NCBI RefSeq assembly: GCF_005771435.1
Contig: NZ_VANI01000020.1
Span: 1-64,000, forward strand
Reading direction: 5' to 3'
Length of the DNA stretch: 64,000 nt
From: Microbulbifer harenosus
Lineage (GTDB): Bacteria > Pseudomonadota > Gammaproteobacteria > Pseudomonadales > Cellvibrionaceae
The notes under the pieces are model-generated. The model searched no databases and was not told the origin of the DNA. It worked only from the letters and a program-made list of their open reading frames with translations. How positions within the stretch are numbered: position 1 is the first letter of the stretch; each line of letters begins with the position of its first letter. A program made the position numbers and the translations under genes. Below, in pieces: positions 53,933 through 62,311 of the stretch.

Positions 53933-54016
53933 CTATAAGTGAAAAAAGACCCTTTGTCAACGGCGACAGCAAACACGATATTTACTCCACACCCACCCTG
54001 AAACCTGGAGTACAGC

Positions 54017-54697
54017 ATGACAAAGATCCTTAAATTAGATGCCAGCGCGCGATTGGTAGATCACGAGGTAGCGGCATATCGCTCGCTCTCCAAACTTCTG
54101 TCTCAGCACTTCCTGGATCGCTGGCATGCGAATAACAAAGAAGTTTCAATCACCTGTAGGGATCTGGGTCTGGAACCGCCAGGGTTTGTCAGCCAGGATT
54201 GGATCGCAGCCGTGTTCACGCCGGAAGAACGCCGCAGCCCAGAGCAACATGCCATGCTGGCACTTTCCGACCAGTTGATCGAGGAAGTCGCAAAAGCGGA
54301 TGTGATTCTGATTTCCTCACCCATGTACAACTACGGAATGCCCGCCTGCCTGAAGGCCTGGTTTGATCAGGTGGTGCGGGTCAACAAAACCTTTAGTTTC
54401 GATCTGGCGCGCGGCGACTTCCCATTGCAGCCAATCTTTTCCGGTAAGACGCTGGTACTACTGTCATCTTGCGGTGAATTCGGGTTTGGCCCCGGCGGTA
54501 TACGCGAGAACATGAACCACCTGGGTCCACATATTCGAACACTGGGCCACTACCTGGGGGCGGATGCGTATCATGAGATTCGAATTGAATATCAGGAGTT
54601 TGGCGACGAGCGACATCAAGACTCCATTGAGCGCGCGTACCGGGAAACAGAACAATTGGTAGATACTCTGGCGCACCGATTACATGTAGCCGCTTGA
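54017..54697 (+). CDS. azoR: FMN-dependent NADH-azoreductase / quinone reductase (AzoR-like)
   Basis: The 226-residue flavodoxin-fold enzyme reduces quinones and azo compounds with NAD(P)H. The FMN-binding parts are KLDASARLVDHEVAAYRSLS and ILISSPMYNYGMPACLKAWF with DQVVRVNKTFSF. The glycine-rich GEFGFGPGGIRENMNH follows. A GGAG site lies 7 bases before the ATG. The divergent LysR gene suggests induction by an electrophile or quinone. Confidence 0.88.
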   Translation: MTKILKLDASARLVDHEVAAYRSLSKLLSQHFLDRWHANNKEVSITCRDLGLEPPGFVSQDWIAAVFTPEERRSPEQHAMLALSDQLIEEVAKADVILISSPMYNYGMPACLKAWFDQVVRVNKTFSFDLARGDFPLQPIFSGKTLVLLSSCGEFGFGPGGIRENMNHLGPHIRTLGHYLGADAYHEIRIEYQEFGDERHQDSIERAYRETEQLVDTLAHRLHVAA

Positions 54698-54740
54698 TGC
54701 TTAACCATTAAACACAAACACCCACAACCTGTGATAACGT

Positions 54741-54766
54741 CTCCCGGGTCTACCAACACCCGGGGG
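54741..54766 (+). promoter_or_regulatory. Hairpin that would hide the ribosome site of the DUF2214 gene
   Basis: CTCCCGGGT (54741-54749) can pair with ACCCGGGGG (54758-54766), which contains the likely Shine-Dalgarno GGGGGA of the ATG at 54774. Pairing would reduce translation unless opened. Confidence 0.45.
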
Positions 54767-54773
54767 AATGGTT

Positions 54774-55226
54774 ATGCCCGCACTCTTTGCTTTCCTGCAC
54801 CACTTGGCCTTCCTGTCTATGACGGCTGTCCTCACTATGCAATTGATTCTATTGGGGCAAAGTTTCACCCTGCAAAATGCCCGCAAGATACGTATCGCAG
54901 ACCGTATTCTGGGCATATCTGCAGTACTGCTACTGGTCGTCGGTTTTTTGCGTGTGTTTTTCTTTGAGAAAGGTGCGAGCTACTACTTTCACAATGGGGC
55001 GTTTCACGCGAAGTTGACGCTGTTTGTCATCGCCGCCCTGCTCTCCATTTATCCCACCATCCAGTTTCTACGCTGGGGCAAGAGCCTCAGCCAGGGAGAA
55101 GTGCCGGAAATTGGCGACCGCAAACGCCGCTGGATGCGTATCATCGTGCATGCCGAACTCACCGCCATTGTCGGCATGGCCCTATGCGCCGCGCTGATGG
55201 CCAAAGGGATTGGTTATTTCGGCTAA
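54774..55226 (+). CDS. DUF2214-family membrane protein
   Basis: The 150-residue protein has four hydrophobic segments (LFAFLHHLAFLSMTAVLTMQ, ISAVLLLVVGFLRVFF, LTLFVIAALLSIYPTIQFLR, AELTAIVGMALCAALMA). The HH near the N-terminus and the RVFFFEKGASYYFHN region are typical of DUF2214. Function is unknown. The ATG at 54774 is favoured by spacing from GGGGGA; an ATG at 54768 is also open. It is followed at once by fetA, so it is part of that operon. Confidence 0.85.
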   Translation: MPALFAFLHHLAFLSMTAVLTMQLILLGQSFTLQNARKIRIADRILGISAVLLLVVGFLRVFFFEKGASYYFHNGAFHAKLTLFVIAALLSIYPTIQFLRWGKSLSQGEVPEIGDRKRRWMRIIVHAELTAIVGMALCAALMAKGIGYFG

Positions 55227-55239
55227 GACGGACTCGGCA

Positions 55240-55845
55240 TTGGCAACACTCACACTCAAAAGTCTCGCCATTGGCGGCCTGAAAAGTATCGACCTGCAAG
55301 TGGCTGCGGGAGAAATCGTGTGCCTGTCTGGCGCGTCCGGTTCCGGCAAAAGCCGGCTGCTGCGCGCCATTGCCGATCTGGATCGGCACAGTGGCAATGT
55401 GCACCTGGGGGACACCAGCCAGAGCGATGTGCCAGGCCACAGCTGGCGCGGCATGGTGATGCTGGTGCCGGCGGAAAGTGCCTGGTGGTACGACACCGTG
55501 GGCGAACACTTTTCCGAACACCCGGAGGAAACACTGCAACAACTCGGCCTGGACGCGGACGCGTTCAACTGGCCGGTAGCCCGCCTCTCCTCCGGAGAAA
55601 AGCAGCGCCTCGCGCTGGCCCGTGCCCTCGCCCGCAAACCGGCGGCGCTGCTGCTGGACGAACCCACCGCAAACCTGGACAAAGACAGCACCGAGCGGGT
55701 GGAAAGCTGGCTGCGAGACCGCATTCGCCAGCAACAGCTCCCCACTATTTGGGTCGCTCACCACGAAGACCAGATCGCGCGTGTGGCCGACCGCCACTTT
55801 CATATTGTGGATAACGGGATCGAAGAACAGGAGATGACCGCGTGA
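55240..55845 (+). CDS. fetA: Iron export ABC transporter ATPase FetA (YbbL)
   Basis: The 201-residue ATPase powers FetB. Walker A is SGASGSGKSRLL, the signature is LSSGEKQRLALARALARK and Walker B is AALLLDEPTANLD. FetAB of E. coli lowers cytosolic iron under oxidative stress. The start is uncertain: TTG at 55240 gives a family-like N-terminus, while TTG at 55210 would overlap the upstream gene. The stop overlaps the fetB GTG (GTGA). Confidence 0.87.
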   Translation: MATLTLKSLAIGGLKSIDLQVAAGEIVCLSGASGSGKSRLLRAIADLDRHSGNVHLGDTSQSDVPGHSWRGMVMLVPAESAWWYDTVGEHFSEHPEETLQQLGLDADAFNWPVARLSSGEKQRLALARALARKPAALLLDEPTANLDKDSTERVESWLRDRIRQQQLPTIWVAHHEDQIARVADRHFHIVDNGIEEQEMTA

Positions 55846-56636
55846 ACGTTATCGAACTCTCCTGGTGGCAGCTGGCACTGGCGGCATTGCTGGTCATCGC
55901 CCTGGCGGCATGTACCTTCTTCGCGCGCCTGGGCGTGGGCAAAAGTTTGCTGATTGCCGCCGCCCGCACCGCGATTCAGCTCGCCCTCGTCGGCCTGGTA
56001 CTGGAAGCCCTGTTTTCCGTCGGCAGCCTGCACTGGGTGGCATTGATGGGGATCGGCATGCTGCTGCTCGCCGGGCGCGAGGTGGTGGCACGGCAGAAAT
56101 ACAATCTGCGCGGCGGCTGGGGTTTTGGTATCGGCACCCTGTCGATGTTTATCTCCGCCTTTGCCGTCACCGTGCTTACCCTGGTGGCAGTAATCAGCCC
56201 CACACCCTGGTACACACCACAATACGCCATCCCCCTGCTGGGCATGCTGCTCGGCAATACCATGACCGGCGTCTCCCTGTCTCTGGACCGGCTGACAGAG
56301 AGCGCCCGGCGCTCCCGCGCCGTTATCGAAAACCGGCTGATGCTGGGGGAAACCGCGCAGCAGGCACTGAGCGAGTTCCGCCGCGACGCCATGCGCGCAG
56401 GCCTCACCCCAATCATCAACGCCATGGCCGCCGCGGGTATCGTCTCCCTGCCGGGCATGATGACCGGCCAGATACTCGCCGGCACTTCGCCGGCACTGGC
56501 GGTGAAATACCAGATTCTGATTATGTTCACCATCGCCGCCGGCACCGGCTTTGGCACCTTTGCGGCGGTGGCGCTGTGTGCGCGCCGGTTGTTCGACGGA
56601 CGGGAACGGCTGCGGCTGGACCGGTTACGCAGCTAG
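55842..56636 (+). CDS. fetB: Iron export ABC transporter permease FetB (YbbM)
   Basis: The 264-residue permease has about seven hydrophobic segments. Family motifs include ARLGVGKSLLIAAARTAIQL near the N-terminus, PLLGMLLGNTMTGVSLSLDR in the middle, and INAMAAAGIVSLPGMMTGQI. The GTG start overlaps fetA. Its last codons and TAG stop lie inside the first bases of a ~60-bp sequence that is repeated 4.8 kb downstream, so its 3' end coincides with a recombination junction. Confidence 0.9.
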   Translation: MNVIELSWWQLALAALLVIALAACTFFARLGVGKSLLIAAARTAIQLALVGLVLEALFSVGSLHWVALMGIGMLLLAGREVVARQKYNLRGGWGFGIGTLSMFISAFAVTVLTLVAVISPTPWYTPQYAIPLLGMLLGNTMTGVSLSLDRLTESARRSRAVIENRLMLGETAQQALSEFRRDAMRAGLTPIINAMAAAGIVSLPGMMTGQILAGTSPALAVKYQILIMFTIAAGTGFGTFAAVALCARRLFDGRERLRLDRLRS

Positions 56637-56690
56637 ACGCTCCCGGCACCGTCGAGAAAAGAAATTAAGCTTCTTGGAAGCACATCATTA
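56630..56690 (+). repeat. Left copy of ~60-bp imperfect direct repeat
   Basis: Starting at CAGCTAGA, this segment matches 61430-61487 with few differences. It includes a 19-nt identical core TCGAGAAAAGAAATTAAGC (56652-56670). It looks like a damaged piece of the toxin-tail reading frame seen at the right copy, with a one-base shift. The two copies flank the accessory genes between them. Confidence 0.75.
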
Positions 56691-58442
56691 TTGATGAGCT
56701 GCATTATTAGCGTGGTGACGCTGGTACCAACTTATGTAGTCTTCCCCTGAAATTGGGGTTTTCAGCCCCGTTTCTTCAACCCCAAACCAATCTATGATTT
56801 CGCCGACATCGCCCTGCTTTTCACGTAGTAAATCTTCTCTTCTTCTGAGTAGGTTCGTTACGCTGTCTACATTTTTGATCTTTGACGTCAATATAGACGG
56901 TGCGATTTTTTTGAGTTTTTCCAGTAAGAACAATTCCAATATCCAAGAATCCCTTCCATCGTCAATGAAACTGCTTGCCGCCGCTGCCGCGCACAGCGTC
57001 CCATACACATCAAGCATTTCCATCATTTTTTCTGAGTACTGATTCCATTTTGAAAAATAGTCTGCTTTATCTTCAGCTCTAAGCCCAAGCTGAACTTCCT
57101 TGTGCAGACTTAACGCAAATGCGTGAAAAACCTGAAGAATAGATTGCACAGATGGCGAGCAGTCCGGGACCGAAAATGGAAGTAATGATCGCAGGTAGTC
57201 TCTGGCTGCTTTCTGCATAATGACGACATTGTCGCCTTCTGCAGTGATACAACCATTTGTCATGGCATAGTAGTTGGAAAATTTGTTGGCAGAAAACATA
57301 CCCTGCGCCCCACACAGCTCCCTGCAACCGACTATGACCTCCCTGGATTCCCAGGTAACCAAAGATTTCGCTAACGCAATTTCATTTTTCAGCTCTTCGG
57401 GCATGCCTTTACTGCTGCTTTCTTCGCGATGCGCTCTATCACCAAGATCCCTGATCCATAATGACTGAACAACGAGAGCGGCAGTATAAATGGTCAGAGG
57501 CTGAGAAAATGAGCTGTGGCTGATCAACGGAACATCGCCTACTACCGAAAAAGTTTCTCTCTGCTTCCCATAATTTTTTGTAATATACAATGACGCTTTC
57601 GCTGCTGCGGCAGCCCCAGCAGCCATGCATATTTTTCCGAACTGAACACGCTGCATAGATTGAAGAAACCGCTTTCTTTGATCGGTTTCTATAAAGATGA
57701 CTTCTCCGCTGGGAGATATATCAAGAATATTTCTGCTGAGGAGCGACTCAAAAGGCACTTCCACCTGATTAAAGCTGGTAATGCAGTTGTCAAGCCCGAA
57801 TCCAGGCTTACTCCCTATTTCGCTGATGTTGATACCTGGCAATACTTTATTTGAACCGTGAATCCTTACCACAAATGGCATGACGCCGTATTCTTCATCA
57901 TCAACTTTTAATCTTGCCATAACCACCGCTATTTTTGCCGCATGGCGAGATAGTGAAGTGTTTGGCATGAACTTGAATGATCTAGCATTGGGTGAATGCA
58001 GTATGAAAATTCTTCTGCTGTGATCGTATACCGCTTCTGATTCGAGAGAGAAAACGTTATTCCCGTATGCGAGTTCTGTAGCCAGGTAAACACCAACAGC
58101 CTCCCCCTGAAGGAGCTCCCTGTAAATCTCTGATAGATACTCTGAATCTTTTTTAAGCGCTTTTATCGTGCCCACACAAAGGTTGTAGTGGATTGATAGC
58201 GCCGCGAAAAGCGCTCCGTCATGAATGGCTGCGACTTCATGCAGCCCGATCAACTTTTCAGGAAATTCAAACAGCTGCTCTCCATACTCCGGATTGCTGA
58301 TAATTTCCTTCATGCAACTGTACAATGAGTCCTTATCAGCTACAGAGTCGCAGTTATGGATGGGCCTCAATAATCCGTCGTCTATATTTCCATTTTCGTT
58401 TTGGAATGAACTACCTACCGCCAATATATCTGCAAGATTCAT
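56688..58442 (-). CDS. Acyl-CoA oxidase/dehydrogenase-like flavoprotein
   Basis: The 584-residue protein resembles the acyl-CoA oxidase branch of the acyl-CoA dehydrogenase superfamily. Parts seen: VGVYLATELAYGNNVFSLES (middle domain), IVGCRELCGAQGMFSANKFS (FAD loop), and TAEGDNVVIMQKAARDYLRS, where the Glu matches the catalytic base of oxidases. A strong GGGAGG lies 6 bases before the ATG. Base composition is clearly AT-richer than the neighbours, which suggests transfer. Its substrate is unknown and the sequence is divergent, so a biosynthetic side role is possible. Confidence 0.75.
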   Translation of the reverse strand: MNLADILAVGSSFQNENGNIDDGLLRPIHNCDSVADKDSLYSCMKEIISNPEYGEQLFEFPEKLIGLHEVAAIHDGALFAALSIHYNLCVGTIKALKKDSEYLSEIYRELLQGEAVGVYLATELAYGNNVFSLESEAVYDHSRRIFILHSPNARSFKFMPNTSLSRHAAKIAVVMARLKVDDEEYGVMPFVVRIHGSNKVLPGINISEIGSKPGFGLDNCITSFNQVEVPFESLLSRNILDISPSGEVIFIETDQRKRFLQSMQRVQFGKICMAAGAAAAAKASLYITKNYGKQRETFSVVGDVPLISHSSFSQPLTIYTAALVVQSLWIRDLGDRAHREESSSKGMPEELKNEIALAKSLVTWESREVIVGCRELCGAQGMFSANKFSNYYAMTNGCITAEGDNVVIMQKAARDYLRSLLPFSVPDCSPSVQSILQVFHAFALSLHKEVQLGLRAEDKADYFSKWNQYSEKMMEMLDVYGTLCAAAAASSFIDDGRDSWILELFLLEKLKKIAPSILTSKIKNVDSVTNLLRRREDLLREKQGDVGEIIDWFGVEETGLKTPISGEDYISWYQRHHANNAAHQ

Positions 58443-58588
58443 TGTACACCTCCCGATATCTTCAATGCTGTCCGTGTTTCTTATTGAGCTGGCGTGGCGA
58501 CATGATTTTGCTACGCATCAGCTTTGCAGCACATTAGAAGTTTGCGGTCGTATGTAAACAAAAGATATTTATAAATCGCGCCAAAATC

Positions 58589-58618
58589 GCCTAATTGCTT
58601 ACTACTAAGCAATTAGGC
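58589..58618. repeat. 13-bp perfect hairpin upstream of the acyl-CoA oxidase-like gene
   Basis: GCCTAATTGCTTA (58589-58601) pairs perfectly with 58606-58618 around a 4-nt loop, CTAC. There is no T tract, so it may be an operator or an end of mobile DNA rather than a terminator. The remaining sequence from 58443 to 58679 shows no gene. Confidence 0.6.
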
Positions 58619-58679
58619 AATTGGACGATCTGGGGCGCAGGCCCGGCGGAGCCGTGGTCACTTGCTATATATGCCCCAC

Positions 58680-58901
58680 CTATTCGCCTATTTGCGAACC
58701 CGTGGTTTCGGCCCGCCGCCCGGCACTTAGACGTTTAACTAAATCGCTTGCACCCGTTTTGTAGGCGCCAGGAATTACACCGTGTATGAAAGCCATTATT
58801 GCCGCCTGCAGACAGGTCCAACCATAGCGAAACGCAACGCTTTGATGCTCGAAATAGGATTCTTCAACCTCTTTCAGGTGCTCTCTACTCGACCGCAACA
58901 T
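58680..58901 (-). CDS. DUF6356-family small membrane protein
   Basis: The 73-residue protein has a charged N-terminus (REHLKEVEESYFEHQSVAFR). One hydrophobic stretch (GWTCLQAAIMAFIHGVIPGA) follows, and then KTGASDLVKRL. This is the pattern of DUF6356 (HLxxVgEtYfeH ... ALvHalvP ... TGS), sometimes labelled capsule-related; function is unknown. I chose the ATG at 58901 because GGAG lies 7 bases upstream. The C-terminal 15 residues look non-conserved. Confidence 0.7.
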   Translation of the reverse strand: MLRSSREHLKEVEESYFEHQSVAFRYGWTCLQAAIMAFIHGVIPGAYKTGASDLVKRLSAGRRAETTGSQIGE

Positions 58902-59064
58902 ACATACACTCCATATTTTTTGATTAACGACCAATCTTCTTCGGATATCAATACGGCTTTCCAGCGAGGAGTTCGCCTCAGACTGCGTATCGGTTTCTGC
59001 GGCTTTGAGTCTCTCACTATTATTTAAAATCAGGACAAGATCTCGTAGAGGAACGCTACAGAAC

Positions 59065-59988
59065 TTATAAATCCTCCAACGGTAACGCCCAGACAGGATG
59101 CTCGATAAGCCTCTCTTCCAGGAACGACACGATGGCCCGCACTCTGGGCGGAACCAGGTGCCTTTGGGGCATCACAGCGTAGATACCAGTGTCCATTAAT
59201 CGGTAATCCGGCAGCACCGATTTCAGTTTTCCGCTGCGCAGATGTTCGTGGATATGCCATACCGAGTGTTGCGCGATACCCAGGCCGCCGAGCACCGCGT
59301 CGGTGAGCATCTCACCCTGATTGCTGCGTATACGGCCACTTACCTGCACCGTCTCGCTGCGCCCCAGTTTGTCAGTGAAGTGCCAAACATCCTGCCGGCG
59401 ATGGGTGCTGGAGAGCACCAGGCACTGGTGGTCCGCCAGATCGCCAGGGGTTTGCGGGGTGCCGTGGCGCTCCAGGTAGCCGGGGGTGGCACACAAGACC
59501 CTGCGATCATCCGCCAAGCGCCTGGCCACCAGGGAGGAATCGTCCAGAACACCGATACGGATACCCAAGTCATAACCGTCGCCAACCAGGTCCACCACCT
59601 GGTCTGTGAGGCTGACATGCAGGTCCAGCCGGGGATATAGGTGGAGGAACTCCGGCAACAGCGGCGAAATGTATTGGCGCCCGAAGGAGTGCGGCAAGGT
59701 GACGCGCAGGGTGCCGGTGACATTGTCGGCACTGCCACGCAGATCCTGAGTGAGCGCCTCCAGGCCCTCCACCAGGTCGCGCCCTTTCTCCGCCAGCGCC
59801 AACCCCTCAGGCGTGAGATGGAGGCGACGGGTCGTACGATGCAACAGCCGCACATTCAAGCCCTTCTCCAACCGCTGCAGACGCTGGCTGGCAACGGCTA
59901 CCGATAGGTCAAGACTGCGAGCGGCCGCGCTGATCGTCCCCAGATCCACTACGCGAAGAAATAAGGCGATGTCACTCAAACGATCCAT
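59065..59988 (-). CDS. LysR-family transcriptional regulator (DmlR/YafC-like)
   Basis: The 307-residue regulator begins with the winged helix (LFLRVVDLGTISAAARSLDL, VASQRLQRLEKGLNVRLLHR). It is followed by RTTRRLHLTPEGLALAEKGR and a periplasmic-binding-like effector domain. The ATG at 59988 has AGGTGG upstream. It is divergent from an aldo/keto reductase gene, which it probably controls. Confidence 0.9.
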   Translation of the reverse strand: MDRLSDIALFLRVVDLGTISAAARSLDLSVAVASQRLQRLEKGLNVRLLHRTTRRLHLTPEGLALAEKGRDLVEGLEALTQDLRGSADNVTGTLRVTLPHSFGRQYISPLLPEFLHLYPRLDLHVSLTDQVVDLVGDGYDLGIRIGVLDDSSLVARRLADDRRVLCATPGYLERHGTPQTPGDLADHQCLVLSSTHRRQDVWHFTDKLGRSETVQVSGRIRSNQGEMLTDAVLGGLGIAQHSVWHIHEHLRSGKLKSVLPDYRLMDTGIYAVMPQRHLVPPRVRAIVSFLEERLIEHPVWALPLEDL

Positions 59989-60026
59989 AGCCACCTATTA
60001 TCAAGAAAACATTGAAAGTGATTAAA

Positions 60027-60041
60027 GATATTTAAAATATC
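60027..60041. promoter_or_regulatory. Palindrome in the LysR/aldo-keto reductase divergent region
   Basis: GATATTTAAAATATC is a perfect 15-bp palindrome 39 bp before the LysR start. It satisfies the T-N11-A rule of LysR-type operators and is a good candidate for autoregulation. Confidence 0.5.
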
Positions 60042-60172
60042 AACAAGAGAAATACGGGTCTAGCATAGCGGTCGTCAACTTTTGCCACCCGGTTGCCAGG
60101 GCAATCGAGCAAGAGCGGGGCTAGGGCTGCTCGGCCCGCCCCTTCAGTTTCCAACGAACAGGAGTAAGAGTT

Positions 60173-61204
60173 ATGGAATATCGTTATCTAGGACGGTCCG
60201 GTTTCAAGGTCCCGGAATTGGGTTTTGGGGCCGGCACCTTTGGTGGCAAGGGCCCTTTGTTCAGTGCCTGGGGCAATACCGACGTAGAGCACGCGAAGCG
60301 GATCATCGACATCTGCCTGGAGGCCGGCGTTAACCTGTTCGACACCGCCGACGTGTACTCCGATGGCGCCTCGGAAACGATCCTTGGTGCGGCGATCAAA
60401 GGCCGTCGTGAGCAAGTGATTGTGTCCACCAAACTGTCACTGCGCAGCGGAGAAGGCGCGAATGACGTTGGCAGCTCGCGTCACCATCTGATCCGCGCTA
60501 CCGAGCGCGCCCTTAAACGGCTGGGAACAGACTATATAGATGTGCTGCAACTGCACCACTTCGACGCCATGACGCCGGTGGAAGACGTGATGTCAGCTCT
60601 GGACGACCTGGTACGGTCGGGCAAGGTGCGTTATCTAGGCGCGTCGAATTTCTCCGGCTGGCAACTGATGAAATCCCAAAGCGTCGCTGAGCGCTACGGC
60701 TACACGCGCTTTGTGGCAAACCAGACGTACTACTCCCTGCTGGGCCGTGACTACGAATGGGAACTGATGCCGCTGGGGCAGGACCAGGGCCTTGGCGCTC
60801 TGGTGTGGAGCCCGCTGGGCTGGGGGCGGCTGACCGGAAAAATCCGCCGCGGCCAACCGATACCTGAAGGCAGCCGCCTTCACCAGACGGAAGCGTTTGC
60901 ACCGCCAGTACAGGAAGAGCGGCTGTACCGGGTATTGGATGTGCTGTTCGAGATTGCAGAAGAAGTCGAGAAGACCGTACCGCAGGTAGCGATCAACTGG
61001 CTGCTGCGACGACCGACCGTATCCTCCGTACTGATTGGCGCCCGAGACGAGGCCCAGCTGCGACAAAATCTCGGTGCTGTCGGCTGGAGCCTCAACGAAG
61101 ACCAGATTATGCGCCTGGATGCAGCGAGCGCTGTGACCCCGCCATACCCCTACTATCCCTACTGGAATGGCCAGTTCTCCGAGCGCAATCCGGCGCCGGT
61201 GTGA
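60173..61204 (+). CDS. Aldo/keto reductase
   Basis: The 343-residue NADPH-dependent oxidoreductase carries the tetrad Asp and Tyr in NLFDTADVYSDGASETILG, Lys in VIVSTKLSLRSG and His in DVLQLHHFDAMTP. The cofactor-binding C-terminal part has RRPTVSSVLIGARDEAQLRQ. AGGAG lies 8 bases before the ATG. The divergent LysR gene suggests substrate-induced expression. The substrate is unknown. Confidence 0.92.
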   Translation: MEYRYLGRSGFKVPELGFGAGTFGGKGPLFSAWGNTDVEHAKRIIDICLEAGVNLFDTADVYSDGASETILGAAIKGRREQVIVSTKLSLRSGEGANDVGSSRHHLIRATERALKRLGTDYIDVLQLHHFDAMTPVEDVMSALDDLVRSGKVRYLGASNFSGWQLMKSQSVAERYGYTRFVANQTYYSLLGRDYEWELMPLGQDQGLGALVWSPLGWGRLTGKIRRGQPIPEGSRLHQTEAFAPPVQEERLYRVLDVLFEIAEEVEKTVPQVAINWLLRRPTVSSVLIGARDEAQLRQNLGAVGWSLNEDQIMRLDAASAVTPPYPYYPYWNGQFSERNPAPV

Positions 61205-61297
61205 CTGAGGTTTGTTGAAAACTGAATCGACAGGGGTCCACTATACCGGCGGTGTTTCGAGCACCGCCGCCAGTGGATCGAAGGCCGGCTGCCGGCA

Positions 61298-61570
61298 TTG
61301 CCCCAAGTAATCACCTTGGACGTGTGCACCTATTCGGTAGTGAGCAATCACTACCAGTGGCGCTGCATATCAACCGGGCATAACCGCGCAGTGCCTGTGA
61401 ACTGCTCGGCAAACCCTGAATCGCTTATACAGCTAGAAACTCAGGCACAATCGAGAAAAGAAATTAAGCCTCTTGCCGGAATCATTAAAAAGCTAAAGAA
61501 TCAACTGAAAGATGGTGGATATCCGAAGGGCATTTTGGAACCTAAAAAGGCCGATTGGAGTGGGCTATGA
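61298..61570 (+). pseudogene. Truncated tail of a polymorphic-toxin-like protein
   Basis: Only the last ~50 codons of this frame look like protein: SLIQLETQAQSRKEIKPLAG, then IIKKLKNQLKDGGYPKGILE and PKKADWSGL. They are basic and helical. The stop overlaps the next gene's ATG (ATGA, 61567-61570), as expected for a toxin module followed by its immunity gene. The upstream codons (from 61298) look non-coding, and no secretion or repeat domain precedes them. It is therefore a toxin 3' end without its body, or an orphan module. The toxin class is not identified. Confidence 0.45.
61430..61487 (+). repeat. Right copy of ~60-bp imperfect direct repeat
   Basis: Matches 56630-56690 with an identical 19-nt core at 61451-61469. 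Here it lies in frame within the toxin-tail sequence, so this is likely the source and the left copy the duplicate or scar. Confidence 0.75.
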
Positions 61571-62136
61571 ACCAAATCTATAGATTAACTACCGACCCTG
61601 CAATATATAAGGAAATACCTCTTGACGCGGAAGATATTGCTGATCAGTTAAATGCTGATGCGCATGTCATGGATTTCGTCTACATGGGGGTAAAGGAAAA
61701 GAAAATCGCCGATCTTTGGGGGGAAATCGTTACGGCATTTCAGCCTTCGCCAGCGTTCCCTGAGGCCATCAAAGTCCCAGCCATAAGTGTTTGGACGGGG
61801 CCTAACCTTGTGTTTTCAGAAAGAGCATACGCCGTTTTTCACCTGATGCTAGCCGACTATGGTGAGTTTCTTCCAATAAAAGTTTCAGGCTTCACATACT
61901 ATTTATTCAACAACTTATCTGATTTGAACCCGGTTTTATCAAAAAGCTTTTATAGTAACCCAGACACACAAGCGGTGGGAGCTCTGGAATTTGGCAACGG
62001 AGCAAGCCAAAAGCTTTTGTTTAGAAGTCGTTGGGAAGGTTGCACAGCAAGCTTTTGCAACCAGAAATTTAAAGATCTATGTGAAGAGTTTGAGCTAGAA
62101 GGCCTAAATTTTAATTCCGAACTTATCGCCAACTGA
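61567..62136 (+). CDS. Probable immunity protein (Imm11/DUF1629-like)
   Basis: The 189-residue acidic protein starts at the ATG overlapping the preceding stop by 4 nt. The middle part, GPNLVFSERAYAVFHLMLAD and YGEFLPIKVSGFTYYLFN, has the pattern of DUF1629/Imm11-type immunity proteins. There is no signal peptide, so it would act in the cytosol. The gene is AT-rich relative to the chromosome. If the partner toxin is broken, this gene may persist as an orphan that protects against relatives. Confidence 0.6.
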   Translation: MNQIYRLTTDPAIYKEIPLDAEDIADQLNADAHVMDFVYMGVKEKKIADLWGEIVTAFQPSPAFPEAIKVPAISVWTGPNLVFSERAYAVFHLMLADYGEFLPIKVSGFTYYLFNNLSDLNPVLSKSFYSNPDTQAVGALEFGNGASQKLLFRSRWEGCTASFCNQKFKDLCEEFELEGLNFNSELIAN

Positions 62137-62148
62137 ACTTCCCTGGGC

Positions 62149-62190
62149 TTCGCGGAGGCTCTCCTTTTGGGATAATGGATCCTCCGCGAA
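62149..62190 (+). terminator. Hairpin between the immunity-like gene and the esterase gene
   Basis: TTCGCGGAGG (62149-62158) pairs with CCTCCGCGAA (62181-62190) across a 22-nt loop. It sits between convergent genes. The T-rich part is in the loop, not after the stem, so its role as terminator is uncertain. Confidence 0.35.
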
Positions 62191-62311
62191 ACATGGGCCT
62201 CCCTCATTAGTTCTTCGTGATCTTTTAGTAAACACTCAGCTCCTTTCGAGGAAAAATCATTTATTCCTCAATCGTCGCGCTCTTATCTTGAACCGCATTT
62301 TTCCGAAAATA

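Noticed and set aside
61241..61270. Terminator after the aldo/keto reductase gene
   Set aside because: A 7-bp GC hairpin exists (61248-61254 / 61262-61268) but no T tract follows; support is too weak.
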